NCBI RefSeq assembly: GCF_020509005.1
Contig: NC_063015.1
Span: forward strand, 186,001-250,000
Length of the DNA stretch: 64,000 bases
Reading direction: 5' to 3'
DNA from: Fulvia fulva
Lineage: Eukaryota > Ascomycota > Dothideomycetes > Mycosphaerellales > Mycosphaerellaceae
Under the pieces are notes generated by a model. It saw only the letters and a list, made by a program, of their open reading frames with translations. It searched no databases and was not told the origin of the DNA. The translations under genes were made by a program, and so were the position numbers. Positions 10,500 through 21,470 of this stretch are shown here, piece by piece (the first letter of the stretch is position 1; the number at the start of each line of letters is the position of its first letter).

Positions 10500-11733
10500 G
10501 CTAACGACAAACAACACAGCGTAGACGACCCTATATACGGAGGCGGAGAACTTACTAGGGGATGACGAACACCTAGCCCGGGCATATAAGAACACTATAG
10601 CACAGCTACTAGGAGCGCTAAAAGCGCTATCATACCAAATCCCGAAGACAATCTAACAAGTAACACAGAAGGCAGCCCAGAAACCAACTACATAGGCAAC
10701 AGTAGCAGCAGGCAAGAATCAACCCCCTCCGAAGGCAAGTAAGGCGGTACGCCTATACATTACTGATCCGGCGGAGAAACAAGAAATCGCAGCCCTAACA
10801 AGCAAGGAGATTGTCGACAGAATCGGCCAAAAGGAGGTAGTTAGGGCGAGGGTAGAGGCAACAGGCGTAGTAAGACTCTTTACCGCATAAGAGTCTGATA
10901 GACGAAAGCTGGAGACCTATAAGGAGTGGACTACTAAAGTCGCGAAGTCGGCACGAGTCTCCCACTAACAGTATACCGTCATCGCCCACGGGGTCCCTAG
11001 GACATTCAAGGTCGAAGACCTTCCCCACCTCCAAGTACAGAACCAGAACACCTCCCTAGGAGTACGACTAACGAAGGCGGCATGGCTATACAAGACAGTA
11101 GACCGAGAAAAGACGCATTCATCGCTTATTATTTGGGTAGAGACAGCGGAACAAGCTAACCAGATATTAGACAATGGGCTATTCTAGAACTGCGAGAGAA
11201 TAGACACGGAGATCCATCAGAGCAGCCACAGGGTACTACAATGCTTCCAATGCCAACAGTACGGTCACATAGCCTCAAAATGCGGGGAGAAGACCCCAAG
11301 GTGTCCTCACTGCGTAGGCCCACACTAGGGAAGGGAATGCCCAAAAAAGGAGAGCAGGTGCGCATGCTACGGCAGAAGGCACCTAGCGTATTCAAGCCAA
11401 TGCCCGGCTAGAATAGCAGCACAAGAACGAGCGAGACAAGCAAGGATCTCTACACCAGCTAGGTACCCCCAACGACAGCAGGAGGGACCTACCGTGTACA
11501 AGGGCTTCGAGCCGAGCAAAAGGAAGAGGGCAGAAGAGACGAACAAGGGAACCCAACCGCAAACGCATCCACCTCCCGGTAGGCCTCGACACCTTAACCG
11601 GGCTGCTAACGAACTAGGCCAAATGCGAATCTTTGGGGCGCCCTAGCGGCCCTAGGGCCAGCCGGACAGCGAGATACAGGCTCAGGAGACACAGTAGGTC
11701 AGCACGGAAATGGACCTCACGGATAACGAATGA
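10500..11733 (+). pseudogene. LINE-1 ORF1 (gag-like nucleic-acid binding protein)
   Basis: The start is uncertain because the 5' part changes frame. From about 10560 one frame is readable to the TGA at 11731-11733: an N-terminal region, a central domain (SKEIVDRIGQKEVVRARVE), then a cluster of zinc knuckles at about 11233-11400 (CFQCQQYGHIASKC; RCPHCVGPH; CACYGRRHLAYSSQC), then a basic Pro/Gln-rich tail. LINE ORF1 proteins of this type bind the element RNA. Several internal TAG/TAA codons mark RIP damage. The stop overlaps the ORF2 start as ATGA. Confidence 0.8.
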
Positions 11734-14700
11734 TACTATACGACGACATCACTATCGTACAGTACAACGTAAACAAAAGTAGGGACAAGGTCCAGCGCCA
11801 CTTTCTATAAGAGCTAGACCCGCTACGGCACCACGTTATTGCGGTACAGGAACTATAGATCAACCCCTACGTAGGACTCCTAGCTACTTGTAATGACCGG
11901 AGATACCACACCGTAATCGCGGGCCAACGAGGCGTCATCCCGAGGACATGTATATACGTAAGCAAGACTATAGACCTTGAGTCGTGGAAGGTTATACTAC
12001 CGCAGCAGGGCAACCTAGGAGACATAACATCAATCCAGATCGACACGACACAAGGCCCTATCCAGATCCATAACGTTTATAACCCGCCACCGCGGGGTCG
12101 GACGAGTAGGGAACTAGGAACCCTCGCCCACCTAGAGCGGACCCTAAGCCAAGACACGAAGCAAGTACTCCTCGGCGACTTCAACCTCTACCACCTACAG
12201 TGGGGACTCGAATTCACTCCCCCGCACGTATTCCTAGGGGGGAAGCTACTGGACATAACCGCACGCTACGGAATGGCCTTAGTAACACCAAAGGGAACAG
12301 AGACGTGGAAGGCCCGTACTAGTGCAAGCACGATCGACCTATGCTTTCTATCACGAGAACTTGAAGAGAGACTAGTCCAATGCCGACCGAACTACGCGCT
12401 AGAAGCCTCCTCAGACTATATCCCTATCCAAACGACGCTAGGGGTGAAGGCGATAGAGGAGCCAGCAAACGAACCACGCCGTAACTAGAAGAAGGCACGC
12501 TAGGACGACATAAGAGGCTTCCTAATAGCGAACCTACTATAGCATAGAGAACTCGAGACGACAGCTTAGCTAGATCAAGCAGCGGAACAGATTACCTCGG
12601 TCATATAGCAAGCAGCGGAACAATACACGCCGTTACTCCGGCCCTTAACGCAGCAGAAGGCCTTCTGGACCCCTAAATGCTCTACGAAGGTAAGGGAGGC
12701 TAGAAGGGCAAGGCGACAGTGGACGAAGGAGCACACCTAAGAGACGTAGGAGCAATACTGCCACGCGACACAAGAGAAGAAGGCACAGATAAGACGCGAT
12801 AAGCTACAGGACTGGAGAGCGACGATCGGGCTCGTTACAGAAAACCCGGAACAGATGTAGAGACTTGCTAAATGGGCACGACTACCTAAAGAGCAACAAG
12901 CCCCTCACTTCCCCCCAATCGTAGACCGCGAAGGGATTGCCTAGGCTACGCCCCGGGGCAAGGCAAAAGCGTTAGCCGACCATTTCTTTTCGACGCAAGT
13001 AGAGGCAGACCTTACGGACATCGACCCGAGCACATACCCGGAACCCCTGAACATAGATTGGGCGGTTAGCTCTAACACAGTAACAGGAGTCATAAGTAAG
13101 CTAAAGGGACGAAAAGCCCTAGGCCTAGACAGGATACCAAACGTACTGCTAAAAGAGTGTAGAGAAGAGATCGCGCCGAGCCTTGCAAACCTATTTACCG
13201 CGTGCCTACGGCTAGGGTATCACCCGAAGCCGTATAGAGAGTCTATGACAGTAGTGCTACGTAAGCTATAGAAGGAAGACTATACTCAGCCCAAGTCGTA
13301 CAGACCAATAGCACTTCTAAATACGATAGGGAAGGTCCTAGAAAAGATAGTAGCCTAGAGACTTACGCAGCTTGCCGAGGACAACCACGTACTCCTAGCA
13401 ACACAGATGGGGGGAAGAAGCCAGCGATCGACACTAACAGCAATAGAGCTAATTACGGAGCAAATTCAGACCCTCTAGCACTACGGCAGGAACCGAGCGG
13501 CGTCCTTACTATCCCTCGACATCGTAGGGGCCTTCGACAACGTCTCACACCAAAGGCTAATACATATCCTACAGCAGAAAGGCATCCCCTAGTAGGCAAC
13601 GTCGTTCGTCTTCTCCTTTCTCCAGGAACGGACGACATACCTAGTCCTAGGAAGGTACACGTCCGACCCGGTGAAGGCAGAGACTGGAATACCTTAGGGA
13701 TCTACTCTCTCCCCTATCCTATTTCTGATATTTATGTCGGATCTAATCCCCCTACTCACCTCTCCGCAAACCTTAGCATCGGGGTTCGTAGACGATACAA
13801 ACATCCTAGCCTAGTCAGACTCGACAGAAGAGAACTGTCGCCTCCTTGAAGATAGGCATAAGAAATGCGAGGAGTAGGCAAAGAAGCATGGTGCCCGGTT
13901 CGCCCCTGAAAAGTACCAACTTATACACTTCAGTAAAGCGAGAACACACCATAATATAAAGGCGGCGGTAAGAATCCAAGGCTACGAGACCAAGCCATCA
14001 GCGGAGCTACGAGTACTAGGGATCTGGCTCGACCCGAAGCTAAGCTAGAATGTACAGATTAAGAAAGCCCAGAGTCGAGCGCAAGTCAATGAAGCCTCGA
14101 TAAAGAGGCTTACGGCATCTACATAGGGAGCAACATTCGACAAGGCAAGAGTAATGTATAAGGCGATCGTCAGACCAGCTATGTTGTACGGGGCACAGAT
14201 TTGGGGAACAGGAGGCGTAGGCAAGCCGATCCCGAAACGGATAGAGCAACCCCTAAACAGGACACAGGTAGGCAACCTACGTAGGGTACTAGGCGTATAT
14301 AAGATAACGTTAACAAGCACGGTAGAAATGGAGACAGGAATACCACCAATCGGCCAGTACATCCGGGGAATGAGAATTCAATACGCGGCAAAGACGACAG
14401 GTTACCTAGTACAAACCACGATCCAGGAGGCAAAGAATAAGATAGAAAGCCGCTACCGGAGAGGGGCAGGATATAGGACAAGCCAAAAAGAGGATGACCT
14501 TACTACCTTTACGGCCGTACAGACAAGCACCGAATGGCTAGCACGAAAGGAGGAGGAGCGTAGGACTCGCCAGGCCGGCGGGAGCAAGGCTAAGACCCAA
14601 AACCTAGCGGAACAGATAGCGAGCTGCCTATGGGAGCAGGACTGGAAAAGGAAGCCCCCTAAGACAACAGGCCCGATAGCGCTCCGAGCCTTCCAGAGAC

Positions 14701-15130
14701 ACAATTACCAGCTATATAGGGACCTGACAAGGGCCGAAGCAAGCATAGCGATCCAAATCAGGTCCGAACACATTGGATTAAGGGCCTACCTGTTCAGGAG
14801 ACGCGCACTAGACATCTATAGCCCAGCCTGCTAGTGTGGCTACCCATCGCAAAACCCAGAACATATGCTACTACGATGCCCGCAGTGGGCGAGAGGCAGG
14901 GGAAATTGGAGGCACCAAGCGGGAAGGAGAGACTACAAGTCAATTATTAGGGACAAAGGCAACATTCGCCGAATCTCTCGGTGGATACTACAGCAGGGAT
15001 ACCTCTAGTAGTTTAGCCTCGCGAGCGAGACGGAGGAGTGGATAGACAAGAGGCGGAAGAGATAGGGTAGTCATCAGGGCAGGCCTATGACACTAGCGTA
15101 CCCCTAACAAGGGAAATTTAAGACGACAAT
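11730..15130 (+). pseudogene. LINE-1 ORF2 (endonuclease-reverse transcriptase)
   Basis: Starts at ATG 11730, overlapping the ORF1 stop by ATGA. Domains: APE-type endonuclease about 11755-12480 (QYNVNKSRDKVQ, QELQINP, VLLGDFNLYHLQWG, STIDLCFLS, SSDYIPI); RT about 13080-14050 (KGRKALGLDRIPN, PKSYRPIALLNTIGKVLEK, LLSLDIVGAFDNVSH, GSTLSPILFLIFMSD, active site SGFVDDTNIL, LGIWLDPKLS); thumb and connection to about 14800; C-terminal knuckle CGYPSQNPEHMLLRC at about 14833-14880. About 15 in-frame TAG/TAA stops, mostly at expected Trp codons, make it inactive. The last 680 bases before 14834 are still open. Confidence 0.88.
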
Positions 15131-15263
15131 GAGGAGGAAAAGACAGGCGGGAAGGAGGAGGGGTTTTCACCAACACGGTTTCCCCTCTATATATACAAAA
15201 ACAAGATAGCATAGCTGCATAGGCCAAAGGGCACTACAACAGCTTAATGAAATATCTATCTAT

Positions 15264-15278
15264 CTATATAACTTACGG
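15264..15278. repeat. LINE-1 TSD, right
   Basis: Same 15 bases as 10113-10127, immediately after the (TATC)n tail. Confidence 0.9.
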
Positions 15279-15587
15279 CACTCCCGCGAGCACCCGCGAC
15301 TACGCTAGACCCTAGAAGAAGTACGTAGAAGACTCGGAACGTAGGGCACGTTAGAATAAGGTTTTGAGCAAAGCTACTAAGCGCGGCTTCGTACGGGTTA
15401 GCCCTATTAATACGGGGATACGTACTCGCGAGGGTCGCGTATAAGTATCTAGCCTTCCCTAGGCCTCTCTTACTTTCTTTGTCTTTCGTTTTATATAGTA
15501 ATTATACTATACCCTTTATATCTATACTTCGTACCTATATTCTCGCTTTTACTCTTATATCTTATAGGCTAGGCTCTCGCCCTAATA
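15279..15587 (+). repeat. gypsy-1 5' LTR, second part
   Basis: Continues the LTR after the LINE and ends CCCTAATA (RIPed form of the CCCTAACA end of gypsy-2). Matches 21048-21356. Confidence 0.88.
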
Positions 15588-15617
15588 TTACGAAAGACTA
15601 ACAAACCGTTAACTACT

Positions 15618-16841
15618 TAAGTTATCCTTATAGGGGACTACGCTACCGATAGAGGTATCAACCTCGACAACTAAGACACTCTATTCCACTTTAGTAAGTA
15701 GGCTAATATCCCCTTCTCGAACGCCGCTACCTTCGGTACCTAGGTAAACGCTAACCCCGACACCGCCTACGCTCTTATTAACCGTACCGTCTCCTCTTTC
15801 CGCGAGACCGCCTAGTAGGTCGAGTAAGTAAACAACTAAGTAATATACCTTTAAGGTATTATAAACACCTTCTAGAACCTCGTACCGTACGCCGACGATA
15901 ACCGCCGCTAGTACTTCTCTAAGAAGGTTAACGACCTAGACGAGTTCGACGGTAATAAGAGTAAGTTTAAGGTATTTAAGACATAGCTTACTATTAAGCT
16001 ATTAGCTAATACCGACCACTTTCCGTAAGAGAAGGACAGGGTTACGTACGTCTTCTCCCTCCTTCGGGGAGACGCCGCGGCTTAGGTATAATACTATATC
16101 GATAACGCTACGTAGACTATTAGCTACCCGGACGTCCTTACCTTAATATAGGACCTCCGTGCTACCTTTAGTGATCTAGACCGTAGAGCTACTGCCTAGA
16201 ACGCTATCTATAACCTCCTCTAGAAGAACAAGAGCTTCGCCGAGTACCTCGCGGCCTTTAACCGCGACATCGGGTTTACCGGCTATAACGAAGAGACTAA
16301 GAAGAGCACTCTCCGCCGTAGTTTATTAGTAGAGCTTCTTCGAGCCCTCGAGGACAAGGACGTCGGTACTATAAGCTTCCGTAAGCTCGTCGAGACCTAC
16401 TAGCGCCTCGACTCGAATATAAAACACACCGCCTCTCTCCTCGCTTCCCGTTCTTAAGGTCGTTAGCCTCGTAGTCCCGGAAGCCACTTCGCTACTCTAC
16501 TAGGCGCCGCCGCTCCTACGGCTCTCCCTCCCGTCTCTATAGGTAACGCTATAGATCTTAGCGCTAGTGCCGCCGTCCCTCGAGTCTAGGGCCTCGTTAA
16601 CGGTAAGCTTACTCCCGAAGAGAAGCTTCGCCGTCGCTAGGCCGGACTCTATACCTACTATAGCGGTCTAGGCTATATCGTAGCTAACTATCCGTAGCTC
16701 GCTACCCGTAACGCCCGTAACCCGGTTCGCGGCGCTATCGGCGCTATCGAGCCTACTCCTACTACTCCCGCTAAGTAGGAAAAAGCCTAGGTCTTCCTTA
16801 TCGACGCGATAAAGACTAAGAATAACGTTTACCGAAAGTGA
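15618..16841 (+). pseudogene. gypsy-1 gag
   Basis: Frame equivalent to gag of gypsy-2 (46565-47788): capsid-like region (VNDLDEFDGNKSKFK, VFSLLRGDAAA, SFAEYLAAFNRDIGF), then a nucleocapsid knuckle at about 16649-16695 in which the Cys codons have become Tyr codons through TGC/TGT to TAC/TAT changes. The terminal TGA at 16839-16841 is shared with gypsy-2. Numerous TAG/TAA stops. Not functional. Confidence 0.85.
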
Positions 16842-16844
16842 AGA

Positions 16845-19800
16845 GAGGAAAGAAGTTAAGGATTAATATAGTATAGCTAGACCTATACGACGAGACGGGT
16901 AAGGACTACGCTTATAAACCGTTCGTTACGAATATAAATATCGGCTTAAAGAAACTCTCTTCTTCCAATCTCACTCTTATAGATACTAGCGTACTAGGCG
17001 AGTCTTTTATAGACTATAAACTCGCGACCTCTCTTAACCTCGAACCCTAGGAACTAAAGTACCCTCGTACCCTTAAACTCTTTAACGGTACGGAGACTAC
17101 TACTAGTAAGATTACTTATGTTATATATACGTTAATCACCCTCGGAGGCAAGCGTATGTCGATTACTAGCTTCCTTACGTCCCTACCGTATTAGAAGTTT
17201 ATCCTCGGCCTCCCCTAGTTTAGACGATACCGACCTATTATCGACTAGACTTCCCTTACTATTAGCTTCTCTCTAGAAGTTCCTCCGGCACCTCCGCCTT
17301 CTCCGCCGCCTTAGCGCGGTCCTAAGTATACTAAGATCTTCTAGGTAAACGCCGCTACCTTTACTACTACTACTAAGTAGCCTAAAGCTTAAGTCTTCGC
17401 CGCCTCTCTCCGCGATATCGACATCGCCCTCGAGAAGCTCGACAAGAAGCGTACACCTACCGACCCTACTACGAAGGTCCCTCCTTAGGCATACTATATC
17501 CTCTACGTATTCGATACTAAAGCCGTAGACGAGCTGCCTCCTTATCGCCCTTACGACTATAAGATTAAGCTAGAAGAAGGTATAGAGACACCGTTCGGAC
17601 CGCTATATTCTATGTCCCGAGAAGAGCTTATCGTCCTTAAGAGATACCTCGAAGAGAACCTAAAGAAGGGGTTTATTCGAGCGAGCCGTTCTAGCGCTAG
17701 TAGTCCCGTTATATTCGTTAAGAAGCCCGGCGGTAGTCTACGCTTCTACGTAGACTACCGAGGCTTAAACGCTATTATAAAGAAGAACCGCTACCTAATA
17801 CCGTTGATTTAGGAGACGCTCGAGCGCCTCTCTAAGGCTAAGTACTTCACTAAGCTTGATGTTATCGCTACGTTTAATAAGTTACGAATAGTAGAAGGAC
17901 ACGAGTATCTTATAGCCTTCCGTACTCGCTACGGGCTATTCGAGTCGCTCGTTATACCCTTCGGCGTTTATAACGGGCCTAGTACCTTCTAGAACTTTAT
18001 TAACGACATCCTTTAGGAGTTCCTCGATTAGTTCTATACTGCCTATATCGACGACATCCTAGTCTATAGTAAGACTAAGGAGGAGCACCGTAAGCATGTC
18101 TATAAGGTCCTTTAGAAGCTCGTAGACGCCGGCTTATAGCTCGATATCGATAAGTACGAGTTTAAGAAGACCGAAGTCAAGTTCCTTAGTTTGATCATTA
18201 CCGTAGACGGCATCAAGATGGACTAAGAGAAGATCGACGCTATCGTCGAATAGGATGCTCCTACGAACGTTAAAGAGGTCTAGGGTTTCCTAGGCTTTAC
18301 TAACTTCTACCGCCGCTTTATCTACGCATTTTCGGGCGTAGTACGCCCTTTGACGAAGCTTACGCGTAAGGGTGAGAAGTTCGCCTAGACCGACGAATAC
18401 TAGGAGGCTTTTGACTTGCTTAAAGCGAAGTTTATTAAGAACCCGCTTCTATAGTACTTCGATTTCGAACTAGAGACCTATATAGAGACCGACGTATCCG
18501 ACGGCGTAGTAGGCGGTGTCCTACTATAACGCCGCTCGCCTAAATCCCCCTAGTTACCTATCGCCTTCCTCTCTAAGAAGTTGACCGCTACGGAGTATAA
18601 CTACGAGATCTACGATAAGGAGCTTCTCGCTATCGTCAAAGCTTTCGAAGAGTAGCGCCCCGAGCTCGAAGGCTCTACTATACCCGTCTAAGTAAGCTCC
18701 GACTATAAGAACCTCGTCTACTTTATAAAGAGTAAGCTACTTAATCGTCGCTAGGCCCGCTAGAGCGAGTTCCTCTCCCGGTTCAACTTCGTGATCTCGT
18801 ATACGCCCGGTAAGGCCAACTCGATAGCCGACGCCCTTACCCGCCGCCCTAGTAACTCTCTAGTTGATCGAAGAGGGGGCCGGCAAATCGTAGGGCAACA
18901 AGTCATTAAAGAGCACAACCTCTCTTCCGAGCTTCGAGAGTACCTATCGAACGGCTAGCCTACGCTCGCCGCTTCCTTTACTACTCTCGTGCTCGCTCCT
19001 ACCTACCTTAACGAGAGTAACGATGAATCCGAGCCTAAAGAATACGCCTCGGACGCTAAGGACTTAAACGACGATAAAGAGGGCTTAGTAACGACCGACG
19101 GCTTATCCGAATTAGACTTTAAGGGGTTTGATAATAAGGAGTAGCCCGAAGGCATTATAGTACGAGTACGAATAGCGTACGATACCGACATAGACGCCTA
19201 AGAGTTAGTTCAGGCCCTTAGATCTAGCGCGAGGACATTCCCGGGCTTCTCGCTATCCGAGTACGAGCTCTAGGAAGGTGTCGTCTACTTCTATAAGAAG
19301 CTTTACGTACCGCAGCCCGAAGGCTCTAATATCCGAGCTAAGATTCTTTAAATCATCTACGACTCCGCCTCTAGGGGTCACCTAGGCGTAGCTAAGACCT
19401 ATAAGCTCCTCGCTAGGTATTACTAGTAGCCGTATTCCTAGAAGGACGTCCGCCGCTACGTACTAAACTACGCTACTTACCGAAGAGCTAAAGCTAACCG
19501 CTACCGTCCCTACGGTCTCTTATACCCTCTCCCGGCTCCTAACCGTCCGTAGAAGCACATTACTATAGACTTTATTACCGATCTTCCTTACGGTAAGACC
19601 TTTAGCGGCGTAAAAGTAAAGGCCCTTCTAGTGATCGTAGACCGTTACTCTAAGGACCGGTACATAATCCCGTACTAGAGTATAACCGTAAAGGAGACTA
19701 CTCGCTTGTTCTACGAATTCGTCTAGCGCTTTTAAGGCCTCCCGGATAGCATTACCTCTAATAGAGGCACCTAGTTTATCTCGTACTTCTAGAAGCGTCT

Positions 19801-20838
19801 ATATACTATCCTAGGCATTAAGTATAACCTCTCGACCAGTTTTTAGCTACAGACCGACGGCTAGACCGAAATTACGAACGCTATCCTCGAGTAGGTCCTT
19901 CGTTACTTCGTAGACTACTACTAGAAGGATTGGCCTTAGTATATCCCTACGGTAGAGTTCGCTACTCGTAACTAGGACTCGGAGACTACTAGCTACTCTC
20001 CCTTCTATACTACGAGAGGTTACTACCCTCGTATAGGTATAGAACTAGAAGAGCCTCTCCCGCCTACCGAAGACGTAAACGAGTAAGTAGTAGACAAGTT
20101 CGCTACTATACTCTTATAGATCTATAAAGAAGTCTACGACGAGATAGTATACGTATAAGCAATCTACGAGGATTAAGCTAATCGTCGTTACTAGCTAGCT
20201 CCCGACTACTAAGTAGGCGATATAGTCTACCTTAACTCTAAGAATATTAAGACGGACCGCCCCTCTAAGAAGCTGAACTGGAAGAACCTAGGTCCTTTTA
20301 AGATCACCGAGCGTATTAGTTCATACGCCTACCGTCTAGCTCTTCCTACGAACATAAAGATCTACGACGTCTTCTATCCTATACGCCTTCGGCCGTCGGC
20401 TAAGGACCTATTCCCGAACCAAAACTAAGATATACTAGGTCCTCCCGATAAAGTAGAAGTCGACGAGCCTATTAACCTACCTTCTAACGACTATGCCGTC
20501 CGTAAGATCCGGGGAATCCGCGTAGAGCCTAACGACGTTAAAGGACTACCGCCGATTAAGTATAAAGTCGAATAGCAAGGTTGCCCTAAGTAGGATACCT
20601 TATAGGAACCTATCTAATATATCATCTTTAATCGTTAAGTAATCGAAGAATACTACGCCCGCGTAGACGGCCTAGAAGTTAATATCGGTAGGCTCTTCGA
20701 ATCTAAGCTCTTCGACGGGGCTTACTAATAGTATATCGACTATAATATTAGGCCTAGGCCTAGTACTAAAGCTGAACATCCTCGATATATAGAACTACTA
20801 CGGCTTCGTAGGAACTTAGCTTTGTTTAGGGGGGCTAC
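16845..20838 (+). pseudogene. gypsy-1 pol (protease, RT, RNase H, integrase, chromodomain-like end)
   Basis: Reads in the -1 frame relative to gag. Protease LTLIDTSVLGESF at about 16972-17010. RT from about 17610 ([37 protein letters not shown], active site YIDD at 18044-18055). RNase [21 protein letters not shown] at about 18562-18620. Integrase zinc-finger region at about 19370-19500; core with TIDFITDLP at about 19565 and the second catalytic position as SNRGT at about 19758, where Asp is Asn. The C-terminal part runs to the 3' LTR. Heavily RIPed. Confidence 0.88.
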
Positions 20839-21356
20839 TGTTATGATCTCCCTATAGAGTATATAGAAGGTAGGGATAGAAGAGCCTTAGAGTACTTAGA
20901 AGTCGTTAAGAAGTAACAGTCTAGCTTAATATATAAGCGCTAAGAATTATATACCCCGTAATATTTACTACGGGACCTAGCCCTCCAAATTCACCCCTCT
21001 ACTAAACCTTAATAGATTCACTTCGGCTCGTAACTATATAACTCACGGTACTCCTACGAGTACCCGCGACTACGCTAGACCCTAGAAGAAGCACGTAGAA
21101 GACTCGGAACGTAGGGTAGGTTGGAATAAGGTTTTGAGCAAAGCTACTAAGCGCGGCTTTATACGGGTTAGCTATATTAATACGGGGACACGTACTCGCG
21201 AGGATCGCGTATAAATATCTAGCCTTCCCTAGGCCTCTCTTACTTTCTTCGTCTTTCGTTTTATGTAGTAATTATACTATACCCTTTTGTATCTGTCTCG
21301 TACCTATATTCTCGCTTTTACCCTTATATCTTATAGGCTAGGCTCTCGCCCTAATA
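20839..21356 (+). repeat. gypsy-1 3' LTR
   Basis: 518 bp, TGTTATGATCTCC to CCCTAATA, preceded by a GGGGGG polypurine run and followed by the TSD AGTTC at 21357-21361. Carries an internal block of about 75 bp that gypsy-2 LTRs lack. Confidence 0.9.
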
Positions 21357-21361
21357 AGTTC

Positions 21362-21470
21362 TTAGTATTAATATAGATACGGTCGCCTAGGCTATATCGC
21401 GGTAGTATAGTACGGTATATATTAGCGTTATCTACTTATCGGGCTTAATCGTAACGTAAGTATTCGAATA
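21362..21470 (-). pseudogene. gypsy integrase fragment, right half of the element split by gypsy-1
   Basis: Minus strand reads YRTILPRYSLGDRIYINTKN, the segment that precedes the KKLNIKQFRPV part at 9481-9912. It is cut on the right by a LINE. Confidence 0.65.

Larger units (their letters stand above)
10128..15263 (+). mobile_element. LINE-1: full-length Tad-like LINE (family 1), moderately RIPed
   Basis: 5.1-kb element with 15-bp TSDs, a 5' leader, ORF1 (CCHC), ORF2 (APE endonuclease, RT, C-terminal CCHC-like knuckle) and a 3' UTR ending in (TATC)n. It is the only full-length LINE in the window and the reference for the truncated family-1 copies at 21470-23890 and 25341-27686. Stops are mostly TAG in place of Trp; CpA is largely retained while TpG is depleted, so RIP hit mainly one strand. 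Inserted into the 5' LTR of gypsy-1. Confidence 0.93.
9918..21356 (+). mobile_element. gypsy-1: complete Ty3/gypsy LTR retrotransposon, RIPed, with a LINE in its 5' LTR
   Basis: Order on the plus strand: 5' LTR (9918-10127 and 15279-15587, split by a LINE), gag, pol, polypurine tract (GGGGGG near 20830), 3' LTR 20839-21356, bounded by TSD AGTTC. Without the LINE it is about 6.3 kb. It is the same family as gypsy-2 (46092-52228) but more heavily RIPed and of a longer-LTR subtype (about 518 against 443 bp). It inserted into a minus-strand gypsy whose halves lie at 9481-9912 and 21362-21470. Many TAG/TAA stops make it inactive. Confidence 0.92.
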
